The notes under the pieces: model-generated
Told to the model about the DNA's origin: nothing
Databases searched by the model: none
The model's input: the letters and a program-made list of their open reading frames with translations, nothing else
DNA from: Henningerozyma blattae CBS 6284
Taxonomy: Eukaryota > Ascomycota > Saccharomycetes > Saccharomycetales > Saccharomycetaceae
Direction: 5' to 3'
Assembly: GCF_000315915.1 (NCBI RefSeq)
Contig: NC_020187.1
Span: 1,488,001 to 1,552,000 of the forward strand
Length of the DNA stretch: 64,000 nucleotides
Shown here: in pieces, positions 21,175-31,211 of the stretch
Numbering within the stretch: position 1 is the first letter of the stretch
Layout of the letters: each line of letters begins with the position of its first letter
Translations under genes and position numbers: made by a program

Positions 21175-21701
21175 ATTGCGTTGAGCGCATTATAATTTTT
21201 TCCACAAGAATTACTGAAAAAAACAAACCAAAAAAAAAAAAAATAAACAAATAAAAACAAAACATTATTTATTCATGATTCACTTATTTTTGTTCACACT
21301 CCACTTTTTTTTTATTTTATTTTTTAAGTATTCCACTTTCACTTATGCAACTTATAGATACATGGTATGCAATCAAATGACGTCAATTTTGAGAACAAAT
21401 AGGAAATATATAATCTCATGCATTATATACTTGTATAATTGAATTATATATTATTTATATTACGCAATATTTTCCTTTATGAAAAACAATCAAGCAAACA
21501 AAAAATGACAACATATAAATAAACTTATATAAAAAGAAACGTACGGGGTCCCCGATTTTCATTATTCTTTTTAGGAAGCATTTCCGTTCGCCATTCATTG
21601 TTTTCGTATTACGTAAGTCCTATAAAAAAAGCACAAGAGATAATGTAAATTCAAATTCTAATGCAAATCCGCTACCATATCATAAGCTCAATCACATAAT
21701 A
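21175..21701. other. OLE1-regulator intergenic region with a CRE-like site
   Basis: A/T homopolymer tracts follow the OLE1 stop. A perfect TGACGTCA (cAMP-response/Sko1-type) octamer lies at 21378-21385. A CGG-N5-CCG inverted repeat (CGGGGTCCCCG) lies at 21544-21554, about 150 bases before the next start, a plausible zinc-cluster binding site. No gene is visible. Confidence 0.45.
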
Positions 21702-24089
21702 ATGAATAAAACAAGAAAGAGAAGAAAAATTATCAAAGCTTGTGTCTTTTGTCGAAAACGGAAATTGAAATGTGATTTGACTAAGCCCAAATGTAAACAA
21801 TGCTCTTCTAGAAATTTAAATTGCATATATACAAATCAATATAATTTCGATTTGTCAGATGCGGAATTATTTGCCAATCAACCAAATATACAACTATTAA
21901 ATGAAATAGCCAAATTAAAGGAAAAACATCAAACCCAAGCTCAAGAACCAGACAAAGATATAAACCTACAAACTATAAATCCTTATTGGCAATTTAAAAT
22001 CCAAGTCTTTAATAACAATACCCGATCCACTTTTGGCCCTACTTCATGGCGAACTGCTGTTTCACCACCAAACCAATCTTTTAATTCTCAATATCCAGAG
22101 ATTTGGGAAAATTTACAACCCAAGTTATTAAAATTGAAAATACAAAATGATATTTCTTTATCCAATCCAGAATTAAGACTTATGCAATGTCCTTTAGTAG
22201 ATAGCAAAAATAAAAATACTTCAATGTTAAATGAATTAATTCATTTCTTACCAAATTATTATCAATTAAAATTATCCATAGATTCATTTTTTTCTAAAAA
22301 TCAATTAATGGATTTTTTAAAAATTTTAAACTATAAAAAAATTTCAAATGATATACATAATTATTTTCTTTTCGATCCAACATCTAATTTTAAAATTAAA
22401 AATATTATTATTCCAGATAATGGTAGAAATTTTTATTCGATCGGTATTATCATTTTAATTCTAATTGTGGAATATTATCCTCAGAATCAAATTCCTGATA
22501 TTGTAGAGAGATTTTTATGTGTCTTAACAGGGATAAATAATAATTCATCTATGAATAATTATTTGGAAAAAATTCAATTTTTACTTCTGAAATATTTTAT
22601 TGATATTTTTACATCAATTGATAATTCTTGGTCTGATAATAATTGTGGTAATACTGAAATGGTTAGTCAATTGATTCAATTATCTTTAAATTTAGGTTTG
22701 GATGATATTGATAATTGGTATAAAAAAAAAAATGATGAACTATCTATAGACTCCAATGGTAATGAAATTCATTTAGAATTCTATAAATTAAAACAAATTT
22801 GGTTATGGGTTAATTTTGTGGATATTAGTATAGCATTTAATATTGGTAGAATCACAATGATATCAAATAATTATTTCAATTTGGCTAATGATAATACTGG
22901 TAATTCAATTCATTCTAGAAGAACAAGAATACTTATAGAATTCCTTGAACTTTCCAAAAATTATATTAATGAAATTAATTATAAATTTACGAATCCAAAT
23001 CTCCCCAATTGGCAATCAAAATTTATTAAATTTATTGATTCAAATATTTTACCAATAAAATATTATACAGATGAAGAATCAATTTATATTACTGATCAAT
23101 TTGATACAATTATCTTATTACCATCATTATCTATGCTAACCAATATGTTAACCATTGAAAAATATAATGGTAAATATGACAAAATTTGTAAAATTAAATT
23201 CCATAATACTATGTCAAAATTCATTTTAATCACATTAAAAGTTTGTATTAATGTCATTATAAGATCCTATATTGGAAAGTTTGAAATTACTTCCGAATAT
23301 AAATCTGAATTTGATTTAAAAGATAAGCTTATTCTTACTAAAACTCAAATGGAAAACAAATCATTGAATATCATTAATTTCTTTATTAGTTCTTCATTCC
23401 AAAGAATCATTGCTGAATCATATAGTCTTTTTTTCCTTAGATTAGCTTCATTTGAACGAAATGATTTGTTATTTTTAAATAATTATATTAAGCATAAAAC
23501 ATTTAATTATAAAATAATTAATTTCAATGAGGACTTAACTGCAGTTGATAAAGAAGAATGGACTTTTATGGATACTTTAAAAAATTTTCAAACTATTATT
23601 GATCATTTAAATGATTCCAAATATTTAGATTTACAAAATTGTATTAAACGTTCTTATTCATTAAATCTATCATTTGCTATGGAAAAGATTGGTAGAAAAT
23701 TACTTGATAAGGGGTTGGAGACAGGTGTGAATTCTAATATTTTTATAGCTAATTTAAATTTAAATCTAAAAGACAATTCTACCAATACAAGTTTGAAAAG
23801 TCAAGAGACCAATGATAATGAGCATAATATGAAAATACCCAATACTAATAATGCTACAACTACTACTACTACGTACACTTCTACTAATGCTACTACTACT
23901 AATACCACTACTACTGCTAGTTCTAATAGTAGTATCGACATAAATACAATACCCGATAACTCGCCTCAATTAATCTCAACAGATCATCAAAAGCAATTAC
24001 AATTGGAAAATACCAATAAATTTTGGAGTGACTATAAAGAACAAGTAAAAGCCTTATGGGACACCGATTTCCAAGATCTCTTCAAATAA
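21702..24089 (+). CDS. Zn2Cys6 transcription factor, YRR1/PDR8-like
   Basis: This is a nuclear zinc-cluster regulator. Six cysteines (C14, C17, C24, C31, C34, C41) follow CX2CX6CX6CX2CX6C, preceded by a basic stretch. After a short linker the sequence 'NPYWQFKIQVFNNNTRSTFG' followed by 'PTSWRT' resembles the equivalent region of S. cerevisiae Yrr1 ('NPY...GRSTLYGPTSMRT', recalled). The middle resembles the fungal regulatory homology region. The Asn/Lys-rich composition reflects the AT-rich genome. A Thr/Asn/Ser run encoded by ACT repeats (about 23855-23930) precedes an aromatic/acidic C-terminus ('ALWDTDFQDLF'), likely the activation end. Yrr1 and Pdr8 control multidrug-resistance genes; the exact ortholog cannot be fixed by eye. 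Confidence 0.8.
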   Translation: MNKTRKRRKIIKACVFCRKRKLKCDLTKPKCKQCSSRNLNCIYTNQYNFDLSDAELFANQPNIQLLNEIAKLKEKHQTQAQEPDKDINLQTINPYWQFKIQVFNNNTRSTFGPTSWRTAVSPPNQSFNSQYPEIWENLQPKLLKLKIQNDISLSNPELRLMQCPLVDSKNKNTSMLNELIHFLPNYYQLKLSIDSFFSKNQLMDFLKILNYKKISNDIHNYFLFDPTSNFKIKNIIIPDNGRNFYSIGIIILILIVEYYPQNQIPDIVERFLCVLTGINNNSSMNNYLEKIQFLLLKYFIDIFTSIDNSWSDNNCGNTEMVSQLIQLSLNLGLDDIDNWYKKKNDELSIDSNGNEIHLEFYKLKQIWLWVNFVDISIAFNIGRITMISNNYFNLANDNTGNSIHSRRTRILIEFLELSKNYINEINYKFTNPNLPNWQSKFIKFIDSNILPIKYYTDEESIYITDQFDTIILLPSLSMLTNMLTIEKYNGKYDKICKIKFHNTMSKFILITLKVCINVIIRSYIGKFEITSEYKSEFDLKDKLILTKTQMENKSLNIINFFISSSFQRIIAESYSLFFLRLASFERNDLLFLNNYIKHKTFNYKIINFNEDLTAVDKEEWTFMDTLKNFQTIIDHLNDSKYLDLQNCIKRSYSLNLSFAMEKIGRKLLDKGLETGVNSNIFIANLNLNLKDNSTNTSLKSQETNDNEHNMKIPNTNNATTTTTTYTSTNATTTNTTTTASSNSSIDINTIPDNSPQLISTDHQKQLQLENTNKFWSDYKEQVKALWDTDFQDLFK

Positions 24090-24915
24090 TATTATTTACT
24101 TACTTTTATTTTATCTTCATAAATATCTCAAAAAAAAAAATGCATTATTCATCAATAAAATTGATCTTTATTTTAAATATTATTTATATCAAATTAACCC
24201 CACACGGCGCTACCATTTCGGACCTTGACTCCTTTCAATTTCTATTAAATCGAAATTTCCTGTGATTCAGTTTTTCGGTAACATTTACCGTAATAATTGC
24301 TCCGCCAGATTAGATATTTTCTCTTTTGCCCAAATCATCACCTTTTTCGTGGAGAAAAGATTGACAATTCCGGACTTAATATCTGCCTTAGAAAAAAATA
24401 ATTTTTAATCTTGAAATAGATTGATACTGAATCCTAGAGATCAGATTTAATCTTATACTCCTTGAAAAGGCAATAAACAATAGGTAACGACGGAATTTTA
24501 GGCTGTGTAGCTTCAGTTAAATGATCGTAACTTTTCTTTTTATTATTTATAGATATTTATTCTTAGTTTTGTATTATTTAAAGAAGGCATAGTTATTTAT
24601 TTTATTTTATGTAAGAATCTGGGAGTATTCATCAAGATTTCACACGAGCTTTTGGTGAGCGTATATTCATAAGAAGTTATTGATTTTTACATCCTCTTAA
24701 AACTTATATTGGATAACCCTTACTGTCCGTCAAATACCTGAAATAGACGTAGTATACCCTATTTTTGGAAACCCTACATGTTAACAATATATATCCATAA
24801 TAATAAAAAAGAATAAAAAAATTTTCCAACATTACATAGTATTAATAAAATTGCAGGAAACAAACACATAAATAAATAAATAAATAAAAAAAGGAAATAT
24901 TATAGTAAGAGAAAC
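24090..24915. other. Regulator-MNN1 intergenic region
   Basis: This is 826 bases without a gene. A 15-base inverted repeat, CGGTAA-CAT-TTACCG, at 24276-24290 has the CGG-N9-CCG form bound by some zinc-cluster dimers. A (AATA)n run lies just before the MNN1 start (about 24867-24887). I looked for centromere elements and did not find a CDEI-CDEII-CDEIII set. Confidence 0.45.
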
Positions 24916-27126
24916 ATGTCCAAGATCTCAATTGGTAGAAGAACTTGGAGGCTCTATTTTATTGTCACAATTGTTATACTGAGTCTTTACTCTTTTTTTG
25001 AGCCACAAGTAAACGATAATGTATCTTATTATGTCGACACTCTACAGAATAATGCAAAAATAAAACAGAATATTTATTTACAAAACTCATTGTCTTCCCT
25101 GAGAGTTACCCCATTAAATAGAGTCCCCGTGTCTCCCCTAGAAGTCATACCAGATTATGATAGGGATGTTAAAATAAAAAGAAGTTCATTTTTCAACTAT
25201 ATATTTAATAGAAATTATTTTAAAGACTTCCAGGATCTAGATATAGATTTGAAGTGTGATTTTTATTTAAAAAATTTATATGAAATTAATCAAGATTGGA
25301 CCAATGATTTTGATTCTGTATCTTATTTAACTGATGATGTTAATGAAAATGAAATGTTAGAAAATTTGAAAAAAAAAATGGGATCTCAATTGGTTGATAA
25401 AGATGCATTAACTTTGTTTCGAAGAAAAAATGATATCACTTTAGCATATCAAAGATTAAGAATTTATGATAGATGTTTCATACAGAATAATGTTGATATT
25501 AACAAGATATTCAATAAAGATCTCGAAATTGATAATAAAGAGGGTAAATTTCAAAATAATTTTCATCAACCAAACCCAAAATTAGAATATTCAAATCAAT
25601 TCGAGTTCGAACATAGAATGTTCCCCTTTTTAAAATATTTTAATGAAAATAATTTTACTGAAATGATTCCACATTTTAAAGGGCCTGATGGGAAAGATAT
25701 TGTTAAGGGTAAAATTCCAATTATTGATCCAACTGATGGTTCTTTGATACATTCTGATGACTACAATTATGATATCACTAAAACTTTCTGGAGTAATTGG
25801 AACATCTTAAGTTCCAAGGTAGGAAAACGTGGTATTATACTAAGTTTTTCAGATGGTCAAACTGAAACTGCATTAAGATTAATTTCTACTTTGAGATTTA
25901 TGGGGAATAGATTACCAATCCAAATTATTTTCAAAAATGATATCTCCGACAAATCAATTGAACAAGTTTTTTATGTAGCTACTAATAAAAATTATAAACC
26001 TTTTAATGATCAAGTTAATTGGGAACATAAGAATGACGTGAAACAGAATGTTTATTTTGTTGATATTGAAAACTTACTTGATCCAAAATATAAAGACAAA
26101 TTCAGTAGGTTTAAAAATAAATGGTTAGCTTCAAATTTTAACATGTTTGAAGAATTTTTATTCATTGATACAGATGCCATTACTTATATTGATCCAAATG
26201 ATTATTTCGAATTACAAGAGTATAAAGAATCTGGGACTGTCTTTTTCAGGGATCGTACCTGGCCAAAACAGTGGGGTGATGAAGCTAAATGTTCTTCTTT
26301 GATGTCATTATTACCTCCAAGAATCTTAGAAAGTAAATATTTTAATAATTATCCATTATTTGATGTCGACTACATTAAAGAAACGCCTTCTACTAGATTA
26401 TCAATTGAAGAAAAAATATATAAAAGATATTTTGAAAATGGTCGTATCCATCAAATGGAATCTGGTGTTTTTGCAATTAATAAAAATAAACATATTATTT
26501 CGATTTTAACTGGTACTATCTTAAATATCGATCATGTTACAGAAAGTTGTGGGTATGGTGATAAAGAGTTTTTTTGGTTTGGATTTATGATTTCTGGCCA
26601 TAAATATAGATTCTATAATACTACTGTAGGCGTTATTGGTAATTATGATCCAATTCATAAATCGGATGTTCAAGAAGTTGGCGAAATATGTTCCGTTCAA
26701 ATCAGTCATTTTACACACGATAATAAGTTAATGTGGATAAATGGTGGTTCTAATAATTGTAAATTTGGAGGTTTCTCCGATAAAGATTGGGATAAAAAGG
26801 AATTGAAAAGGTTAGGTAAAAGTTTTTCATCAAAGGATGAATTTAAAAATTTCTATCATATTAAACCAATCAGCTCCAACTATGGCATGATCTCAGGTGA
26901 TGGATATTCTTCATGGAGAAAGATCGATCAATTATGTGGTGGTTACTACTATTGTGTTCGTTACGAAAGAAGGTTAGCAGATGCTGATTTTAAAGACGGT
27001 ACTGAGCTAGGTGAATTGGTCATTTTTGATGACCAGGATCGTCTTCGTATTGATTATACTAATACAGTATGGGCATATTTTGATCATAAAGCCTTAGAAA
27101 AAGAGATGAATCCTGATAAAAATTAG
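24916..27126 (+). CDS. MNN1: Golgi alpha-1,3-mannosyltransferase
   Basis: Mnn1 adds terminal alpha-1,3-mannose to N- and O-linked glycans in the Golgi. The 736-residue protein (762 in S. cerevisiae) is a type II membrane protein: short cytosolic N-terminus, one signal-anchor span ('LYFIVTIVILSLYSFF'), stem, then the catalytic domain. Conserved blocks are 'PVSPLEVIPDYDRDVKIKRS', 'FEFEHRMFPFL', the metal-binding DxD region 'FLFIDTDAITYIDPNDYF', 'HQMESGVFAINKNKH', 'CGYGDKEFFWFGFMISGHKY' and 'CGGYYYC'. The N-terminal block and overall length match Mnn1 better than the shorter Mnt2/Mnt3 paralogs, but assignment within the family is by recall. Confidence 0.88.
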   Translation: MSKISIGRRTWRLYFIVTIVILSLYSFFEPQVNDNVSYYVDTLQNNAKIKQNIYLQNSLSSLRVTPLNRVPVSPLEVIPDYDRDVKIKRSSFFNYIFNRNYFKDFQDLDIDLKCDFYLKNLYEINQDWTNDFDSVSYLTDDVNENEMLENLKKKMGSQLVDKDALTLFRRKNDITLAYQRLRIYDRCFIQNNVDINKIFNKDLEIDNKEGKFQNNFHQPNPKLEYSNQFEFEHRMFPFLKYFNENNFTEMIPHFKGPDGKDIVKGKIPIIDPTDGSLIHSDDYNYDITKTFWSNWNILSSKVGKRGIILSFSDGQTETALRLISTLRFMGNRLPIQIIFKNDISDKSIEQVFYVATNKNYKPFNDQVNWEHKNDVKQNVYFVDIENLLDPKYKDKFSRFKNKWLASNFNMFEEFLFIDTDAITYIDPNDYFELQEYKESGTVFFRDRTWPKQWGDEAKCSSLMSLLPPRILESKYFNNYPLFDVDYIKETPSTRLSIEEKIYKRYFENGRIHQMESGVFAINKNKHIISILTGTILNIDHVTESCGYGDKEFFWFGFMISGHKYRFYNTTVGVIGNYDPIHKSDVQEVGEICSVQISHFTHDNKLMWINGGSNNCKFGGFSDKDWDKKELKRLGKSFSSKDEFKNFYHIKPISSNYGMISGDGYSSWRKIDQLCGGYYYCVRYERRLADADFKDGTELGELVIFDDQDRLRIDYTNTVWAYFDHKALEKEMNPDKN

Positions 27127-27788
27127 TAACTTTTTTTACACCTTACAAATCTCTTAATTTTGGTGCTTCTGATTTTCATAGCTACATTTGATCTTCATTA
27201 ATTTAAACCTTTAATTATATATATATATATATATATAACTTTTTCTTGTTTTGTTTTTTAATTATATTTTAATTTTCTATTTAAATCGTAATAATCAGTA
27301 TAGAAATTTAAGTGAGCAATAAATTTGTAAGATATTGTTATACAATCAAGATAGAACAGTTAACTCTGTTTCCAAGTTAGTTAAGATTATTGATTTTCAC
27401 AAAAAAAAAACAGAGCTTTCAATGACTACTTAATAATTTCCACCAATATAAAATTAACTTTAATCAAATCATCATAGACGATATCATATAAGTTCTATTT
27501 CTTTTGTATACATTAATTTTTCATCATATAGGAAATATTTTTTCATTCATTAATGAATACCGTTTTTTCTTCAAATTGGATTCCGGTTTTCTAAACTTTC
27601 TTACGATCCCAAAATCAGAAAAGTAAAAAAGTAATCATTGACCCAACAGATTAAGATCTTCACATGAGAAGAATTTTTCAAATGACAAAAGTTAATAGTG
27701 TGTAGCTATAGAGTCAAAACTTTAAGACACATTATTGCTTGATTTTTAGTTAGGCTTTCATATTAGAGCGATCTTCTATCACCAAAAA
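27127..27788. other. MNN1-DCR1 intergenic region
   Basis: This is 662 bases of AT-rich sequence with a (TA)n run at about 27218-27237. No gene, RNA or recognised regulatory site is visible. Confidence 0.5.
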
Positions 27789-29389
27789 ATGAACGAAGTA
27801 ACCGAACCAGCTTTGACTCAAAAGGATGCTACAACTTTAAGAAACTTCTATAAGCTAAGAAGAGCAATTAATGGGTTTTCTGAGTCCATGAAAATCATTG
27901 ATGAATTAGCTCTGGATGATTACACATTAATGGATATGAAGACCAATGGAAACTCCTTACAAAAGCTAATTGGTTCTTCAGCTACTATGGATACTGCTAG
28001 CTTAATAAAATCATTAATTCCTTCTTTAAGAGACATCATTCGAGAATGTAATTATGACGAACAAAAAAATGAACTAGGTCAATATATCAGATATCCAATT
28101 GTTTCAAACCCAGAATTAGAACATTTAGCATTCATTCATAGAAGTTATACAAGTATGAATGTCAATTTGACTGAAGAACAAAAAATTATCATGAGTAATG
28201 AACGTTTAGAGTTCTTGGGTGATAGTTGGTTGGGTGCTTTAGTTTCATATATAATATACGTGAAATACCCAACGGCAAATGAAGGCGCCCTTTCCAAGAT
28301 GAAAGAAGCTATTGTTAACAATATTAATTTATATGAATGGAGTGGTCAATTGGGTTTTAGGGACCGTTTACAAAACAATATTCCTGCAGCTTCAATGAAA
28401 GTTAAAGATAAGCTATCCAAGCGTTATGCAGACTGTGTTGAAGCATATATTGGGGCTTTGGTTGTAGATAGATATGGTAGTGAATATAAAGATTTAACTG
28501 ATTGGCTATATTCATTATCTCAAGATAAGTTGGACGAAATTAGCCCTGGCTTGTTAAGATATGACTTTAATAAAAATGCAAAAGGGGAATTAGCATCATA
28601 TTTACAAGCAAATAAGCTAGGTGCTAAAGTTCATTATGTAAGACTCAATGATTCTACACCATTTAGAGCTCAAGCATTATTAGGTGATATAGTTTTGGGT
28701 GAAGCAGTTGGTCACAATGCACGAGAGGCAGAACAGAGAGCTGCAATGGTAGCTTTATCGAACAGAGAACTAATTCAACAATATTCTAGTTTTGATTTAG
28801 AAGATTTAAATGGTCCAACTATTGAAGAAACTCCATCGTCTGCATCATCGATTGCTCTAGGCTCATTTGATCCTGTTGCAACTTTTAATAATAATATCAC
28901 TCAAGTATCGGAAGAATCAGAATCTAACTCTTATCACGATGATATAAATAGCAGTGATCACAACGGAACCTATTGTTCAGAAACTTCTGACAATACATCA
29001 CCAGCTAGCAATAATTGCCAACCATCAAAGCACAGTAATTACTCATCTATAATAACCAAGGAGATGACACAAAAGTTAACTGATGAAATAATGACCGAAT
29101 TTTTAGATCGAATGAGTGAAATGTTGGTAACGATGACTACTAAAGTCAGTGAAAAAGTATTGAATTCCATCTCTTCATCCAAAAACGTTGAGCTACATCC
29201 AAAGAATACTAACTCTAATGGTAATACTAATAATAATAACACTCATAAAACTAATTACAACCATAACACTAGCGTTAATCAAGGCAATAATACTAATACT
29301 AATACTAATACTAATACTAATACTAATACTAATACTAATACTAATACTAATACTAATACTAATACTAATACTAATACTAATACTACTAC

Positions 29390-29457
<68 letters not shown>

Positions 29458-30101
29458 GAAATAAGAATAAGAATATCAAACCTGTCAGATATGATGATAA
29501 GGTTTATCATAACAATTCTGATAATAACTTGAAATCAAATACTTTTACCACTTCAGAAAATTATAGACAACTACCTAATATAGTGAATAATATCAATTAT
29601 TCTGGTAGACCAGGGTCTTTAGATCCTGCTAAAGATCCATCTCCAAATGGCAAACCAAATAGATCACTAAAACAAGGCAAACTTGGATCCCTTGACCCAG
29701 CAAAATCTGCATCTGGATTTAAAAATCCATCATCATATGAAATGTATTCAAATAATGGAAGTAATAATATTCATCATGATTATAATTCTAATGGGCATAC
29801 AATACCTTATCAACAAAATAACTTGAGCGATAATGGAAATATGAATAGCACAGTGAAGATTCCGAGTGATAATAATGCAATGGAAGTTCTTTACAAGGCT
29901 TTGACGAAAGAGCAATTATACCCAGACTATTCAATTGAGGACCATGCAAAAGGTTTCCTCTCAGTATGTACAGTTAAGGGTGTTGGTACATATCTAGGAG
30001 AAGGATTTGGTCGAAATAAGAAGCTTGCTAAGCACCATGCTGCTCAAGATGCTATTAGAAAGAATATGCTAAATAATCCTGAATTATCCCGCTATAGATA
30101 A
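27789..30101 (+). CDS. DCR1: Budding-yeast Dicer (RNase III with two dsRNA-binding domains)
   Basis: This is a class 1 RNase III of 770 residues. After an N-terminal helical region (about 1-115) the RNase III domain has the signature 'NERLEFLGDSWLGAL' with acidic residues E138, E141 and D145, and 'KRYADCVEAYIGAL' with D215 and E218, so the catalytic set is intact. A first dsRNA-binding domain follows (about 262-330). Then comes a disordered linker of about 360 residues with an Asn-Thr repeat and a poly-Asn run, and a second dsRNA-binding domain at about 698-765 ('GVGTYLGEGFGRNKKLAKHH'). S. cerevisiae Rnt1 has a long N-terminal extension and only one dsRNA-binding domain. One RNase III plus two such domains is the published architecture of budding-yeast Dicer (Dcr1 of Naumovozyma castellii and Vanderwaltozyma polyspora), which cuts dsRNA into siRNAs. 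An unusual Rnt1 is the alternative. Confidence 0.85.
29286..29457 (+). repeat. AATACT hexamer run followed by (AAT)n inside DCR1
   Basis: This microsatellite starts as about 15 copies of the hexamer AATACT (encoding Asn-Thr) and passes through a few ACT codons into a run of about 23 AAT codons (poly-Asn). It lies wholly in the linker between the two dsRNA-binding domains and keeps the reading frame. Long open frames in other frames and on the opposite strand here are repeat artefacts. Confidence 0.95.
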
Positions 30102-30485
30102 TTTTCCATTTGATTATATTTATATTCTATTCTTTTAGCATCTTTTTATATATGTATCTTTTACTCTTACGGCATAATTTCTGATATTTATATTTTTCGT
30201 AGTTCAACTTGCTAGCATGTTTTATATTTTTTTTATTTTGACCCTTCTAACAAATATTGAAGCATTGATTTTAACAGGATTGTGTTTTTAGTAATTATTC
30301 CGCATGCACATTTTACGAAATATGAGATATCTAAACATTATTTTTTAGAAAAAACAAGCTTATTTAAAAATATATACTAGTTAAAAGTAGAGATAGTATT
30401 AATCATCGGTAGTCAAATATATATAGAAAATATAACTCAAGAAGGACAATCATTATATTAAATCGATTTATCTATACTTTACAAT
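30102..30485. other. DCR1-TAF13 intergenic region
   Basis: This is 384 bases of AT-rich sequence between co-oriented genes. I see no feature in it. Confidence 0.5.
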
Positions 30486-30956
30486 ATGTCTAGAAGACTG
30501 AAAAAAACTAATCTATTTGCAAAAGACGTAAGCTCATTATTATATGCCTATGGTGATGTACCACACCCATTATCAGAAACAGTTCAATGTTTAGATGAAC
30601 TTGTATCAGCATACTTAGTTGATATTTGCACTATAGCTCATGGGGTTGCCCAAAATTCATCAAGAAATAAGCTCAAATTGGAAGATTTTAAATTTTCATT
30701 GCGGAAAGATCCAGTCAAATTAAGTAGAGCTGAAGAACTTATTGCCACTAATAAGCTTATCATTGAAGCCAAGAAACAGTTTAATGAAAATGATCAGCAA
30801 TCTTTAAAAAGGTTTAGAACTGAAGAAGATGACGAACGAATAGAGGAAGAAGAGGAAGAGGAAGAGGACAATGATGACCATGAAAGCTCAGCTACAAAAA
30901 CTGACCGTCCACTAGCAAAGAAACAAAAATCTACGACCCAGAAGAATTCTAAATAG
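30486..30956 (+). CDS. TAF13: TFIID subunit Taf13
   Basis: Taf13 is a histone-fold subunit of TFIID that pairs with Taf11 and contacts TBP. The 156-residue protein (about 167 in S. cerevisiae) has the conserved fold 'LFAKDVSSLLYAYGDVPHPL', 'ETVQCLDELVSAYLVDICT' and 'LKLEDFKFSLRKDPVKLSRA'. It then has an acidic Glu run (from GAA/GAG repeats) and a basic C-terminus. It is YML098W in S. cerevisiae and begins the block collinear with that region. Confidence 0.96.
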   Translation: MSRRLKKTNLFAKDVSSLLYAYGDVPHPLSETVQCLDELVSAYLVDICTIAHGVAQNSSRNKLKLEDFKFSLRKDPVKLSRAEELIATNKLIIEAKKQFNENDQQSLKRFRTEEDDERIEEEEEEEEDNDDHESSATKTDRPLAKKQKSTTQKNSK

Positions 30957-31211
30957 CTAGCTACATATTTTTGTAACGAAAAATAAAAATAATAAATAAT
31001 TAATATTCTTTGAGCTTGTATATATTTCTAATTGATGAAGTATTTCATATTCTTCTGTTTAAAGGGAAAAAAAAGTGATAGAATGATTAAATTATTAATT
31101 GACTATATTGGTATTACAAATATTTATAAAAAAATTGTTAAAAAAAAAAACTTATAACAAAAATTTATCTAAAGGTTGATTTGCGAAAAAAATTATTTGG
31201 TAAAAAATTAA

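Noticed and set aside
29188..29532. Poly-Ile and poly-Leu/Val open frames over the DCR1 repeat
   Set aside because: They are other-frame readings of the AATACT/AAT microsatellite.
27789..30101. Calling this gene RNT1
   Set aside because: The second dsRNA-binding domain and the lack of the long Rnt1 N-terminal domain favour Dicer; RNT1 is kept only as the alternative.
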